From NCBI GenBank assembly GCA_965657545.1, contig CBFHOG010000009.1:1-64000 (forward strand): 64,000 nt of DNA. The letters are read 5' to 3'. The notes beneath the pieces are model-generated. The model made no database searches. It saw only the letters and a program-made list of their open reading frames with translations, and was not told where the DNA came from. Positions 17,401 through 25,355 of the stretch are shown here, piece after piece. Each line of letters starts with the position of its first letter. Positions within the stretch are counted from its first letter, which is position 1. The DNA comes from UBA7446 sp965657545. GTDB lineage: Bacteria > Bacteroidota > Bacteroidia > Flavobacteriales > Flavobacteriaceae. The position numbers and the translations under genes were made by a program.

Positions 17401-17429
17401 AAAACCTCAACAAATGTTGGGGTTTTTTT
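17401..17429 (+). terminator. Terminator of tRNA-Leu
   Basis: AACC-CAAC pairs with GTTG-GGTT and is followed by T7, directly after the tRNA. It ends 2 bp from the antitoxin stop codon, so it could also end the minus-strand operon. Confidence 0.8.
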
Positions 17430-17430
17430 A

Positions 17431-17721
17431 TTACACTTCGACTGATGCAGGGGCAATCTGTATTTCCCCTCCAACTGCTTTGACCACTTTCATTATGGTT
17501 GAAAATTGTGGTTTTGCCCCCTCAGAAAGAGCCTTGTACAAGCTGGGCCGACTTAACCCTGTTTCTGCTGCTATTTTTGTCATACCTATGGCTTTAGCGA
17601 TATGTCCAAGTGCAGTTATGATTTCAGAATTGTCACCTTCCTTCAAAACTGTATTTAGATATTCTGCAATCATTTCGTTGTTGTCTAAATAGTCTGCTAC
17701 ATCAAATTTTGTTGTTTTCAT
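17431..17721 (-). CDS. Antitoxin, addiction-module antidote (HigA-like, HTH)
   Basis: 96 aa. After KFDVADYLDN, a helix-turn-helix occupies residues ~45-80 (IGMTKIAAETGLSRPSLYKALS, then PQFSTIMKVVKAVG), the pattern of the putative addiction-module antidote family paired with Gp49-like toxins. It should neutralise the toxin at 17726-18034 and repress the pair. Order is toxin first, antitoxin second, 4 bp apart, as usual for this subgroup. The module lies between tRNA-Leu and its truncated copy. Confidence 0.9.
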   Translation of the reverse strand: MKTTKFDVADYLDNNEMIAEYLNTVLKEGDNSEIITALGHIAKAIGMTKIAAETGLSRPSLYKALSEGAKPQFSTIMKVVKAVGGEIQIAPASVEV

Positions 17722-17725
17722 GTTG

Positions 17726-18034
17726 CTATGTATTTATTGTTTTCCAAATTTCCTTAGCTTTTTCAATATCCTTTTTTTGGGTAGATTTCTCACCGCCAAT
17801 CAGTAATAAAATAATACGGTTGTTTTTTTCTGCTATATAGACTCTGTATCCCTTTGCAAAATATATTCTTAATTCTTTTAAACCATCACCTAAAACTTTG
17901 TAGTCTCCAAAATGCCCGTCTCTTTCCAGCTTTTGAATTCTGAACAAAATTTTTGCTTTTAAATCTTTTAATTTTCTAAACCATTTGTCAAATGCCGCTG
18001 TTTTTTCAATAAAGTACATTTGAGGTGTATTCAT
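17726..18034 (-). CDS. RelE/ParE-superfamily toxin (HigB/Gp49-like)
   Basis: 102 aa. The signature of the phage-derived Gp49-like/HigB subgroup is clear: FDKWFRKLKDLKAKILFRIQKLERDGHFGDYK, LRIYFAKGYRVYIAEKN, IILLLIGGEKSTQKKDIEKAKEI. Family toxins act as ribosome-dependent mRNA interferases or related inhibitors, and are held in check by the partner antitoxin encoded directly downstream. An intact frame with a conserved C-terminal basic helix argues for function. Confidence 0.92.
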   Translation of the reverse strand: MNTPQMYFIEKTAAFDKWFRKLKDLKAKILFRIQKLERDGHFGDYKVLGDGLKELRIYFAKGYRVYIAEKNNRIILLLIGGEKSTQKKDIEKAKEIWKTINT

Positions 18035-18099
18035 TTGGATACAAAAATAGTTTATTTTTTTTCAATTTCAAAAACAGGCATTGGTATTTGTCTGTTTTC

Positions 18100-18206
18100 G
18101 TTGGGTAGATGCTAGACTTAGGATCTATTGCTTCACGGCGTGGGGCCTGCCTGCCGTCAGGAAGGCCTGTCTGACGATAAGGCAGGTTCGAGTCCCTTCA
18201 CCCGCA
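18100..18206 (+). pseudogene. Truncated tRNA-Leu copy interrupted by a palindromic insert
   Basis: From the D-loop to the 3' end it copies the tRNA-Leu at 17318: CTAGACTTAGGATCTA, TTGCTTCACGGCGTGGGG, then after a ~40-bp insert GTTCGAGTCCCTTCACCCGC. The 5' acceptor strand is absent, so it cannot be a tRNA. Similarity continues ~40 bp past the end (decayed terminator). A displaced 3' tRNA fragment beyond inserted genes is what site-specific integration at a tRNA leaves behind; a plain duplication is the alternative. Confidence 0.85.
18146..18185. repeat. Small palindromic element inside the tRNA-Leu remnant
   Basis: Nested arms CTGCCT (18147-18152) with AGGCAG (18180-18185) and CGTCAG (18155-18160) with CTGACG (18171-18176) form a stable imperfect hairpin. 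GC content is far above the surroundings. It interrupts the T-arm exactly between GGGG and GTTCGAG. It looks like a REP/MITE-like intergenic repeat. Confidence 0.65.
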
Positions 18207-18273
18207 CAAAACTTAAAGAATGTTGGAGTTATTTATCGCACTTTGATTGGAGGGAGTTTGAATTTCTTCAAAA

Positions 18274-18301
18274 AAAAACCCCACAAATTTGTGGGGTTTT
18301 T
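18274..18301 (-). terminator. Bidirectional terminator of the outer-membrane protein gene
   Basis: AAAAACCCCACAAA pairs perfectly with TTTGTGGGGTTTTT with no unpaired loop bases drawn. It lies 22 bp beyond the stop of the minus-strand gene at 18323. Confidence 0.85.
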
Positions 18302-18322
18302 AATATCTAAAATGTTTTTTAA

Positions 18323-18847
18323 TTACATTTTAAAACCTAAAGTTAACATTCCATTAATTCCAGGCCCTATGGCAGTAGTGTCTTCACCAACTGCTAATGT
18401 AAAATCTATTTCAGTACCAATGTAAAGGTTGTTAGCGATATAATAGTTAGCGCCAACAAAAACACCACCTGTGAATGCAGTGCTGTCATTTCCAGCTATA
18501 TCAGCATACAAAAATCCAGCTTGCCACCCAGTGTAGGTTGCTAATCTAGATGAACCTTCATGATGTTTCTCTTTACCATATTGTAGTCCAAGAACCATAT
18601 TGTCATCCTCAACACCGTCTACTGAAGCATAAGAAAAATGAGCTTTCCAACGAGTAACTGAGTTAGCATCATTGAAAGTTCTTCTCATAATATGCCCGTT
18701 AAGCGGGTTGTTTAATGAAAACATTTCTCCACTATCTAAATTAGGTGTGAACATGACTTCATATATTGTTCCTTCAGATGGTTTTTCAACTTGTGCAAAA
18801 GAAACTGCTGATATTAAAATGGTTAAAATAAAAATTGTTTTTTTCAT
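18323..18847 (-). CDS. Predicted small outer-membrane beta-barrel protein
   Basis: 174 aa with a signal peptide (MKKTIFILTILISAVSFAQ). The mature part alternates hydrophobic and polar residues and has barrel-like strands ending in an aromatic-poor LTLGFKM tail (RRTFNDANSVTRWKAHFSY, GGVFVGANYYIANNLYIGTEIDF). I recognise only the generic outer-membrane barrel pattern. A -7-like box (TAAATTTG, complement of 18870-18877) lies 23 bp upstream. It stands alone between the tRNA remnant and a 344-bp gap. Confidence 0.8.
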   Translation of the reverse strand: MKKTIFILTILISAVSFAQVEKPSEGTIYEVMFTPNLDSGEMFSLNNPLNGHIMRRTFNDANSVTRWKAHFSYASVDGVEDDNMVLGLQYGKEKHHEGSSRLATYTGWQAGFLYADIAGNDSTAFTGGVFVGANYYIANNLYIGTEIDFTLAVGEDTTAIGPGINGMLTLGFKM

Positions 18848-19191
18848 TGTTTAGTATTTAATTAGTATACAAATTTAAATAAATATTATTTAACTGTTAA
18901 AAAAACATTAAAAAACCTTGTAAACTTAAATTAAATAGGCTTCTTTTTTTTAAAATCGTTAATACAAAGTTTTCGGTCTATATGGCCTAATTATATGTAT
19001 TGTTTTAATTAAGACTACACGCGATACCCCATTTGAGCTTGTTTATCCCTGCCTTAAGTAACGTCCATAAAACGGTTTCGGTCCGCTCGAGTTTGAAACA
19101 CCCAAGCGCAAAAAGAATCCTTGCTATGGTAAATGGCTTTCAGTTCGTCATCAATGTGGTAAAGTTCTTGAGGGATTTCAGTAGGAATATA
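18848..19191. other. Intergenic region with promoter side and possible coding remnant
   Basis: The first ~50 bp hold the promoter of the minus-strand outer-membrane gene. On the minus strand, 19054-19191 is open in the same frame as waaA directly after its TGA and would encode about 45 residues (PTEIPQELYHIDDELKAIYH, then FCAWVFQTRADRNRFMDVT) before TAA. It has the composition of real protein but no start. It may be the relic of another gene or a former C-terminal extension. Nothing else is evident. Confidence 0.4.
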
Positions 19192-20415
19192 TCACAATGC
19201 TTGATTTAGGAGCGATAATGTCTTTTCGGTAGCCCCTTGGTTTTGGCGTACAAATCCTGTGTTTTGTTTCCCTTTTTCAATTTGCAATGCATTGTTTTGC
19301 CTGAGTTCGGCTAGCTGTTTTGTGCATTCATCTGCAGATGAAATGGATATAACACCGCCTAATTCAATAAGCGCTTTTGCTTCTGGAAACTTCTGATAAT
19401 TTTTCCCAATAATCACAGGAATACCTGCTGAGGCAGGTTCCAAAATATTATGTAATCCCGATGTACCCATACCGCCGCCCACATAGGCAATACTGCCATA
19501 GGCATAACAACGACTAAGCATTCCCACCGTGTCGAGTACCAAAACCGGACAGTCTTTTCTTTCAGCATCCTTACTTTGGGTATAGCGTAAACTTCCTTGG
19601 GGGAGCTTTGCCATGAGAACCTTAATTTTTTCTTCGTTTATTTCGTGTGGGGCAATAAGCCAGCACCAGTCCTTGGGCGTTTTCGCGATCACGTCTATTA
19701 GTACGGCTTCGTCTTCGGGCCACGTACTTCCTGCTACAATGCATTGCCGATTTCCCACAAACGTTTCCATAAAAGGGAGTGGGGCTTTTGTAGCACCAAC
19801 ACGGTCGTAACGCGTATCCCCCGAAACACTCGCATTGGTTATCCCTATTTGATGAAGCAACTTTAATGAATGTTCGTTTTGCACAAATAAGTGTCTAAAC
19901 CCTTTAAGTAATTTACGGTAGCTGCTGCCCCACGGTCTAAAAAACACCTGTTGAGAGCGAAATTGCCCAGCAATCAGATAAAGCGGTACGCTTGCATTGT
20001 GCAATGCAGCTATCATATTTGGCCAAAACTCATACTTTACAAATAGCGCCATTTTGGGATCTACACTAGAGACAAATCGCTGCACTTCTTTTTTGGTGTC
20101 CCACGGTAGGTAAGTGGTCAAATCGGCAACGCCATGCGCGCTGCGCACTTCATACCCCGAGGGCGAAAAAAACGTAACCAAATAAAAGTAGTCGGGATTG
20201 CTAGCCTTTAGTCCTTGTAGCACGGGCAGCCCTTGCTCATATTCACCCAGTGAAGCACAGTGCATCCAAACCACTTTTGCGTCTTTTGGGATGCTATCGA
20301 TGTGTTTCCACACTTCTTTCCTGCCTTGCACAAAGGCTTTGGCTTTAGCGGTTCGTGCCACTAATGGTACAACACATCTGGCAGCCGATATCGCTAAAGC
20401 GTAAAAAAATCGCAT
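19192..20415 (-). CDS. waaA: 3-deoxy-D-manno-octulosonic acid transferase
   Basis: 407 aa inner-membrane GT-B/GT30 glycosyltransferase that adds Kdo to lipid A precursor. An N-terminal hydrophobic anchor (FFYALAISAARCVVPLVA) is followed by the acceptor domain with HCASLGEYEQGLPVL (catalytic Glu) and the donor domain with SGDTRYDRV, IVAGSTWPEDE, YVGGGMGTSGLHNILEPAS and PVIIGKNYQKFPEA. Length is typical. No operon partner is visible; an in-frame open stretch continues after the stop. Confidence 0.95.
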   Translation of the reverse strand: MRFFYALAISAARCVVPLVARTAKAKAFVQGRKEVWKHIDSIPKDAKVVWMHCASLGEYEQGLPVLQGLKASNPDYFYLVTFFSPSGYEVRSAHGVADLTTYLPWDTKKEVQRFVSSVDPKMALFVKYEFWPNMIAALHNASVPLYLIAGQFRSQQVFFRPWGSSYRKLLKGFRHLFVQNEHSLKLLHQIGITNASVSGDTRYDRVGATKAPLPFMETFVGNRQCIVAGSTWPEDEAVLIDVIAKTPKDWCWLIAPHEINEEKIKVLMAKLPQGSLRYTQSKDAERKDCPVLVLDTVGMLSRCYAYGSIAYVGGGMGTSGLHNILEPASAGIPVIIGKNYQKFPEAKALIELGGVISISSADECTKQLAELRQNNALQIEKGKQNTGFVRQNQGATEKTLSLLNQAL

Positions 20416-20604
20416 GCCTCAAATATACTTATTTCATAAAGAGGGATTTGTTTTGCTGTTTGTAGAAAATTTTTATATTTGGAAAGCCCTTGTACTTAAC
20501 CGAATACTTAAATTTTTATTTCTCGGGGTACTTGAACAGATGTATGTTTCTTTACAGAATATATCTAAAAAAGTACTAAAACAAAGGCCTTAAATCTATA
20601 TGTT

Positions 20605-21282
20605 ATGAAGAAAATACTTTTATTGCTTTTAATTGTTTCCGCAAGCTCGCTTTATTCACAATGGGTAAAAGGGTTTTTTACTGATGATTTCGGCGACCCA
20701 ACGGACAAATCTTTTCTTAAGCAAACAATAATTGGCACCTTTAGCAATACAGCAACAACAAACTCTGTTTGTAAATTTAATGTTTTTAAGACTGATGATG
20801 AATACCAAATTAGAATTTACCCATATAATAGCAATCACATGGAGGACTGGATTGAAGGAGTTTATGGGTCGCCAACAATATACATTAAAAGACCCTCTGG
20901 TAAGAAGGACACGCTAAGTGGAGACTTTTATAATGGGATTATTACTATAAATTCAGAAATTCAAACAGATGATTTTTCTTATGAAAAAGAGATGATTCGA
21001 AGAACCCTCGATATTCTAGAAATCAGAAAGACAAGAGAATTGAGAACTAAAGACATAATGTCCCTTAAGAGACGATACGGACCTATTTCAGAAAAAAAAC
21101 TCAAACAATCTATAGCGGAACATGAAGCTGACCTTGTTAAAGCTAAACACTTATTTCAATTAAGGACAAAGTTATGGGGCAAGCCACAATTTAATAGACT
21201 TAATAAAATTTTAGAATCAGAAGATGGCGAATTTATAGTAATAGCTAAATACAACGAAAATACCTATAAGTTCAAGATGTAA
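20605..21282 (+). CDS. Exported protein of unknown function
   Basis: 225 aa with a clear signal peptide (MKKILLLLLIVSASSLYSQ). The N-terminal half looks like a small beta-rich domain (VKGFFTDDFGDPTDKSF, VYGSPTIYIKRPSG); the C-terminal half is a charged helix region (LEIRKTRELRTKDIMSLKRR, IAEHEADLVKAKHLFQLRTK). I recognise no family. A similar-looking small gene follows 31 bp later. It may be a lineage-specific envelope protein. Confidence 0.65.
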   Translation: MKKILLLLLIVSASSLYSQWVKGFFTDDFGDPTDKSFLKQTIIGTFSNTATTNSVCKFNVFKTDDEYQIRIYPYNSNHMEDWIEGVYGSPTIYIKRPSGKKDTLSGDFYNGIITINSEIQTDDFSYEKEMIRRTLDILEIRKTRELRTKDIMSLKRRYGPISEKKLKQSIAEHEADLVKAKHLFQLRTKLWGKPQFNRLNKILESEDGEFIVIAKYNENTYKFKM

Positions 21283-21301
21283 AAAACTCTATTATTAAAC
21301 T

Positions 21302-21310
21302 CCCCCCCCC
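21302..21310 (+). promoter_or_regulatory. Homopolymeric C9 tract just before a start codon
   Basis: Nine C residues lie 3 bp before the ATG at 21314, in a low-GC region. Such tracts slip during replication and could alter translation initiation of the downstream gene. Confidence 0.5.
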
Positions 21311-21313
21311 ATT

Positions 21314-21850
21314 ATGCTTTTAGATTATGATAGTTTTTGGTTTCATCTTACAGCACATTTTGTTGTAAGCGTTTCTGCTTCAATAGTTTTTCTGTTGGTT
21401 GTTCTTAGGACACTTCAGCCGAGGCTTAGGTTTTCAAAGAACATTACTATAAAAAACAAAAACAACAAAAAATACTACGTGTTCAAGATTGTAAACAGGT
21501 CTATATATGATTGCTTCTCGGTAAGCTTTGAGCTTTATAGGCGTATTCCCTATATTGTTGATGGGGTTAAGGTAAATCATGATGTTTATCCCGTTAAACT
21601 CAGCCGAGAAAACATTTATTCAATCCCGCGTCGCAGAAAAAAAATCGGATATGGAGACCACGCTGTTTTAATAGCCACTGAAGAGGACTTGTCCAAAGAT
21701 ATTGATATTGAGAACCTTGATTATTCGCTTCATGTAATCGCAAAACACGGACTGTCAAACCTAACAAAAGTTTTTGTCGTGTCGTTTAACAGCTCTGCTG
21801 TTTTTCACGATGGTAACTTTAAGTTTGGCAGCAATACAGAGGTTTGTTAA
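21314..21850 (+). CDS. Single-pass membrane protein of unknown function
   Basis: 178 aa. One membrane segment at residues ~13-33 (FVVSVSASIVFLLVVLRTL) precedes a basic stretch and a beta-rich cytoplasmic-like domain (KKYYVFKIVNRSIYDCFSVSF, YRRIPYIVDGVKVNHDVYPV, IGYGDHAVLIATEEDLSKDI). The family is not recognised. The C9 tract directly upstream is unusual. Together with the preceding exported protein it forms a small unknown pair. Confidence 0.6.
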   Translation: MLLDYDSFWFHLTAHFVVSVSASIVFLLVVLRTLQPRLRFSKNITIKNKNNKKYYVFKIVNRSIYDCFSVSFELYRRIPYIVDGVKVNHDVYPVKLSRENIYSIPRRRKKIGYGDHAVLIATEEDLSKDIDIENLDYSLHVIAKHGLSNLTKVFVVSFNSSAVFHDGNFKFGSNTEVC

Positions 21851-22436
21851 AAAAAATGTATATTTACCCACTAACCAAAAAGCCTTATCATGAAAAAAGA
21901 CCAAATACTTTGGTAGTGTTTTAGTTACCCTGCTTTGACACATCCACTTCTAGACTCGATTAGTATCTTAGATTCAATGTTAGTAGTTGTTGGCTGCTTG
22001 TGGTCGGCTCCAATCTCAACTTTGAATGGTGCGCCTTAATCATAGTGACCTCCACTATAACAGTTTAAAATCTTTTAGCGACACCTCTGGCTCAACTTAC
22101 TTCTTAACTTTGTTTTCATCATCTCTGTACCCAATTATGTGAAAGGGCAGTAATAAGCTTTCATATTACGTTTTTGGTAATTAGTCCTAGCGAGAAAGTG
22201 TTCGTTTGCCTTAACGTTGTGTTCAATAGAATGGTAGTACTGTCCGTTAGGTTGTTTTCAGTTTCGTCAATAACACCTCCATGTGTTTTCTGAAAAGGCA
22301 CACACATAGCAAATTCAACATCACTTTCCATAAGCGCTAGTGCTGTAAGAACACAAAGCGTTTTAGTGATATAAAACATCAAGCACCTGATTTTCAGCGT
22401 TCATTTTTTGTAGCTTTGTCCTACCAAAAAGTTGCG
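21851..22436. other. 586-bp gap with no convincing gene
   Basis: Only a 73-codon minus-strand frame (22161-22382, MMFYITKTLCVLTALAL start) and a stop-interrupted plus frame starting MKKDQILW at 21890 are seen. The first has a signal-peptide-like N-terminus but no promoter or family. The stretch looks like decayed coding DNA. Confidence 0.4.
22411..22418 (+). promoter_or_regulatory. -7 promoter box of the DegT aminotransferase
   Basis: TAGCTTTG is a perfect -7 element 18 bp upstream of the ATG at 22437. A possible TTG start at 22416 lies inside it, which supports the later start. Confidence 0.65.
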
Positions 22437-23567
22437 ATGCGAAAAATCCAAATGGTCGATTTGCAGACCCAGTATGAATTCATCAAACCCCAAGTAGATG
22501 CGGGCATGCAAGAAGTGTTGTCTTCAGCACAATTTATTAACGGCCCTGCCGTAAAAACATTTCAAGCCAATCTTGAAAAATACCTTGATGTAAAACACGT
22601 CATTCCATGTGCCAACGGTACAGATGCGCTACAAATTCCCATGATGGGATTGGGGCTTAAACCCGGCGATGAGGTGATTACTGCCGATTTTACATTTGCA
22701 GCCACCGTGGAGGTAATCGCCCTATTGGGTCTTACGCCCGTTTTGGTTGACGTGTTGCCCGACACTTTTAATATCGATCCGGATGCCATTGAAAAAGCCA
22801 TAACACCCAAAACCAAAGCCATAGTTCCGGTGCATTTATTTGGTCAGGCGGCTGCGATGGATGAAATCATGAAAGTTGCCGAAAAGCACAAGCTTTATGT
22901 GATTGAAGACAATGCACAAGGGATAGGCGCAACCTTTACCAGTAAAAATGGTACACAAACCAAAACAGGCGGGATTGGACATGTAGCATCCACCTCTTTT
23001 TTTCCTTCCAAAAATTTGGGTTGCTACGGCGACGGTGGCGCTATTTTCACCAATGATGATGATTTGGCACATACACTGCGTGGCATCGTAAATCACGGTA
23101 TGTACAAGCGATATCATCACGATGTTGTTGGAGTAAATTCAAGATTAGACAGCTTACAAGCGGTAGTGCTAAATGAAAAATTAAGACTGCTCGACTTCTA
23201 CAACGAACGACGTAAGTGGGCGGCTATACGCTATACACAGCTATTGGAGCACCATCCAAAAATTCAAACGCCAGTTACTTCTGGGGATTGCAACTCGCAT
23301 GTATTCCACCAATATACCTTACGTATTTTGGATGCAGATCGCGATGCTTTGGTAGCATATCTTCAAGAAAATCAGATTCCGTGTGGGGTGTATTACCCGA
23401 TTCCATTACATCGACAAAAAGCATATGCTGACAACCGTTATAATGAAGCGGATTTCCCTGTTACAAATCAATTGATAAATGAGGTAATTTCGCTGCCAAT
23501 GCACAGCGAACTAGACGAAGAGCAAGTACAGTTTATCTGTAAAACGCTATTGGCGTTTTTTGATTAA
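22437..23567 (+). CDS. DegT/DnrJ/EryC1/StrS family sugar aminotransferase
   Basis: 376 aa PLP enzyme from ATG at 22437 (MRKIQMVDLQTQYEFIKPQV). The schiff-base lysine is Lys192 in SFFPSKNLGCYGDGG; other family marks are CANGTDAL, DFTFAATVEV, VHLFGQ, EDNAQ and the NSRLDSLQA segment. Members transaminate nucleotide-linked keto-sugars for surface polysaccharides (WbpE/WlbC-like). Substrate is not determinable. Its stop overlaps the convergent fabD stop by 4 bp. Confidence 0.92.
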   Translation: MRKIQMVDLQTQYEFIKPQVDAGMQEVLSSAQFINGPAVKTFQANLEKYLDVKHVIPCANGTDALQIPMMGLGLKPGDEVITADFTFAATVEVIALLGLTPVLVDVLPDTFNIDPDAIEKAITPKTKAIVPVHLFGQAAAMDEIMKVAEKHKLYVIEDNAQGIGATFTSKNGTQTKTGGIGHVASTSFFPSKNLGCYGDGGAIFTNDDDLAHTLRGIVNHGMYKRYHHDVVGVNSRLDSLQAVVLNEKLRLLDFYNERRKWAAIRYTQLLEHHPKIQTPVTSGDCNSHVFHQYTLRILDADRDALVAYLQENQIPCGVYYPIPLHRQKAYADNRYNEADFPVTNQLINEVISLPMHSELDEEQVQFICKTLLAFFD

Positions 23568-24445
23568 CCCATTTGCGCCGATTGTACCTCGGCTTCGCGG
23601 TCTATTTTTTTGACCAACCCTTGTAATACTTTTCCGGGGCCGTATTCTATAAATAATGTTGCTCCGTCAGCGCGCATCTGCTGAATGGTTTGTGTCCACT
23701 TTACAGGGCCGGTAAGTTGTGCAATTAAATTTTCTTTAATTTGAGAAGTATCTTGTGTTGCAGCAGCGGTCACATTTTGATAGATTGGACAACTTGGTGT
23801 GTGAATCCTAGTTTCTAAAATGGCTTTTGCCAATTCTTCTCGTGCGGGTTCCATAAGTGGCGAGTGAAACGCACCGCCAACGGGGAGGAGTAATGCTCGT
23901 CTTGCACCTGCTTCTTTGAGCGTTTCGCAAGCTGTCTCAACGGCCGAAAACGCACCTGAAATCACCAACTGTCCAGGGCAATTATAATTTGCTGCTACCA
24001 CAATTCCGTCCGTATTTTCACAAGTGTTTTCGACTATATCATCAGCTAGTCCAAGTACCGCAGCCATAGTTCCTTTTGTAACATCACACGCCGCTTGCAT
24101 GGCTTGTGCACGTTTGGAGACCAAACGCAAGCCATCCTCAAAGGATAAAGCACCTATTGCGGTGAGTGCAGAAAATTCTCCCAACGAATGACCAGCAGCC
24201 ATATTTGGAGTAGATTTCTGGGCCAATTCATAGGAAATAACAGAATGTAAAAAAATGGCAGGCTGCGTGACTTTCGTTTCTTTTAGCGCATCAGCATCGC
24301 CATCAAACATAATCTCTGTAATGGAAAAACCTAGGATATCATTGGCGGCAGTAAAGCGTTCTTTTGCTACCGCGCTTTGTTCGTATAGGTCTTTGCCCAT
24401 ACCTACAAATTGGGCGCCTTGCCCAGGAAACATAGCTACATTCAT
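23564..24445 (-). CDS. fabD: Malonyl-CoA:ACP transacylase
   Basis: 293 aa from the ATG at 24445 (MNVAMFPGQGAQFVGMG), which overlaps the upstream DHFR stop by ATGA; a longer frame to 24520 would run inside that gene. Catalytic Ser87 is in GHSLGE, with GQGAQ at 8-12, FHSPLM (active-site His) and a terminal GPGKVLQGL. It loads malonate on acyl carrier protein for fatty acid synthesis. It is the last gene of the minus-strand run starting at etfB. Confidence 0.96.
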   Translation of the reverse strand: MNVAMFPGQGAQFVGMGKDLYEQSAVAKERFTAANDILGFSITEIMFDGDADALKETKVTQPAIFLHSVISYELAQKSTPNMAAGHSLGEFSALTAIGALSFEDGLRLVSKRAQAMQAACDVTKGTMAAVLGLADDIVENTCENTDGIVVAANYNCPGQLVISGAFSAVETACETLKEAGARRALLLPVGGAFHSPLMEPAREELAKAILETRIHTPSCPIYQNVTAAATQDTSQIKENLIAQLTGPVKWTQTIQQMRADGATLFIEYGPGKVLQGLVKKIDREAEVQSAQMG

Positions 24446-25344
24446 GCGTCTATTTTTTCGTATCTGATAAATGAAAATGCGTGCGCGTGTTTTTCGTCTT
24501 TGTCGTGATTTTCGCGCCAAACCTCACGCCAAACAGCAGTGTCTATTTCTGGAAAAAATGTATCTGCTTCAAAATCATCATGAACACGCGTGAGCTCAAT
24601 ACAGTTGGCAAAAGCCATACCTTGACGGTAAATCTCACCGCCACCAATAATAAACGGTCGTTCATCTTCGTGTGCAAGTGCAAGGGCTGCTTCCAGCGAA
24701 TGTACCACCTGCGCATCTTCTGCTGCATATTCTTTTTGTCTTGAAATAACAACGTTAGTGCGATTTGGCAATGCTTTTGGCATAGACTCAAATGTTTTTC
24801 TACCCATAATTACATGGTGTCCTTTTGTCAAATTTTTAAAATGCTTTAAGTCATCAGACAGGTACCATATGAGCTTATTGTCTTTGCCAAGCGCATTGTT
24901 TTCGGCGACAGCCGCAATCATGGTGATGTTTTTGTGTTGCTTTTCGCGCTCCCATTCGGCGCTTGCTTTTAGTGCAGCTTCTTTGTCCATAGTACGTTTT
25001 AGTTTTTCCACCTTAATGGCTTGTTTTTCTAGTAAAAATTCCATCTGCTCTGCTTCCCATGCTTTTCCCATAAATGAATAAAAAACATAAACTTTAAGAA
25101 AATGAATTATTAATATAATACCCAAAAGAGACGCTAACACAAACGACCAGCGGGCATTAAAGGGCACAAAATCTGCTTTGTATTCAAAGGCAAAATCAAG
25201 TATAAAAGCAAAGAATACTAGAAACAAAGTAACGAGCAGGTGTGTTTGAAATCGGCGTTTTTGCGCTATGCGATATTGCGCGTGTTCAACAAGTGCTACT
25301 TGCTGTGGATTAATGGTGTTATCGGGTTTTTTTTTTCGAAACAT
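24442..25344 (-). CDS. folA: Dihydrofolate reductase fused to an N-terminal 2TM domain
   Basis: 300 aa. Residues ~25-90 match the 2TM domain (AQYRIAQKRRFQTHLLVTLF, then membrane spans at ~34-53 and 67-89). A charged helical linker (94-138) joins a complete DHFR domain from residue 140 (ITMIAAVAENNALGKDNKLI, Asp165 in LSDDLKHF, IMGRKTFESMPKALPNR, IIGGGEIYRQG). DHFR normally is ~160 aa and soluble, so this one would be membrane-anchored. thyA lies 11 bp upstream, the usual pair for dTMP synthesis and folate recycling. Confidence 0.93.
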   Translation of the reverse strand: MFRKKKPDNTINPQQVALVEHAQYRIAQKRRFQTHLLVTLFLVFFAFILDFAFEYKADFVPFNARWSFVLASLLGIILIIHFLKVYVFYSFMGKAWEAEQMEFLLEKQAIKVEKLKRTMDKEAALKASAEWEREKQHKNITMIAAVAENNALGKDNKLIWYLSDDLKHFKNLTKGHHVIMGRKTFESMPKALPNRTNVVISRQKEYAAEDAQVVHSLEAALALAHEDERPFIIGGGEIYRQGMAFANCIELTRVHDDFEADTFFPEIDTAVWREVWRENHDKDEKHAHAFSFIRYEKIDA

Positions 25345-25355
25345 AAGTAGTGTAT

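Noticed and set aside
22161..22382. 73-aa minus-strand ORF with signal-peptide-like start
   Set aside because: No promoter box, no recognised family and it lies in a decayed-looking gap; kept only as part of the gap description.
24446..24520. N-terminal extension of fabD
   Set aside because: Highly basic sequence inside the DHFR gene; the ATGA-coupled start gives the normal FabD N-terminus.
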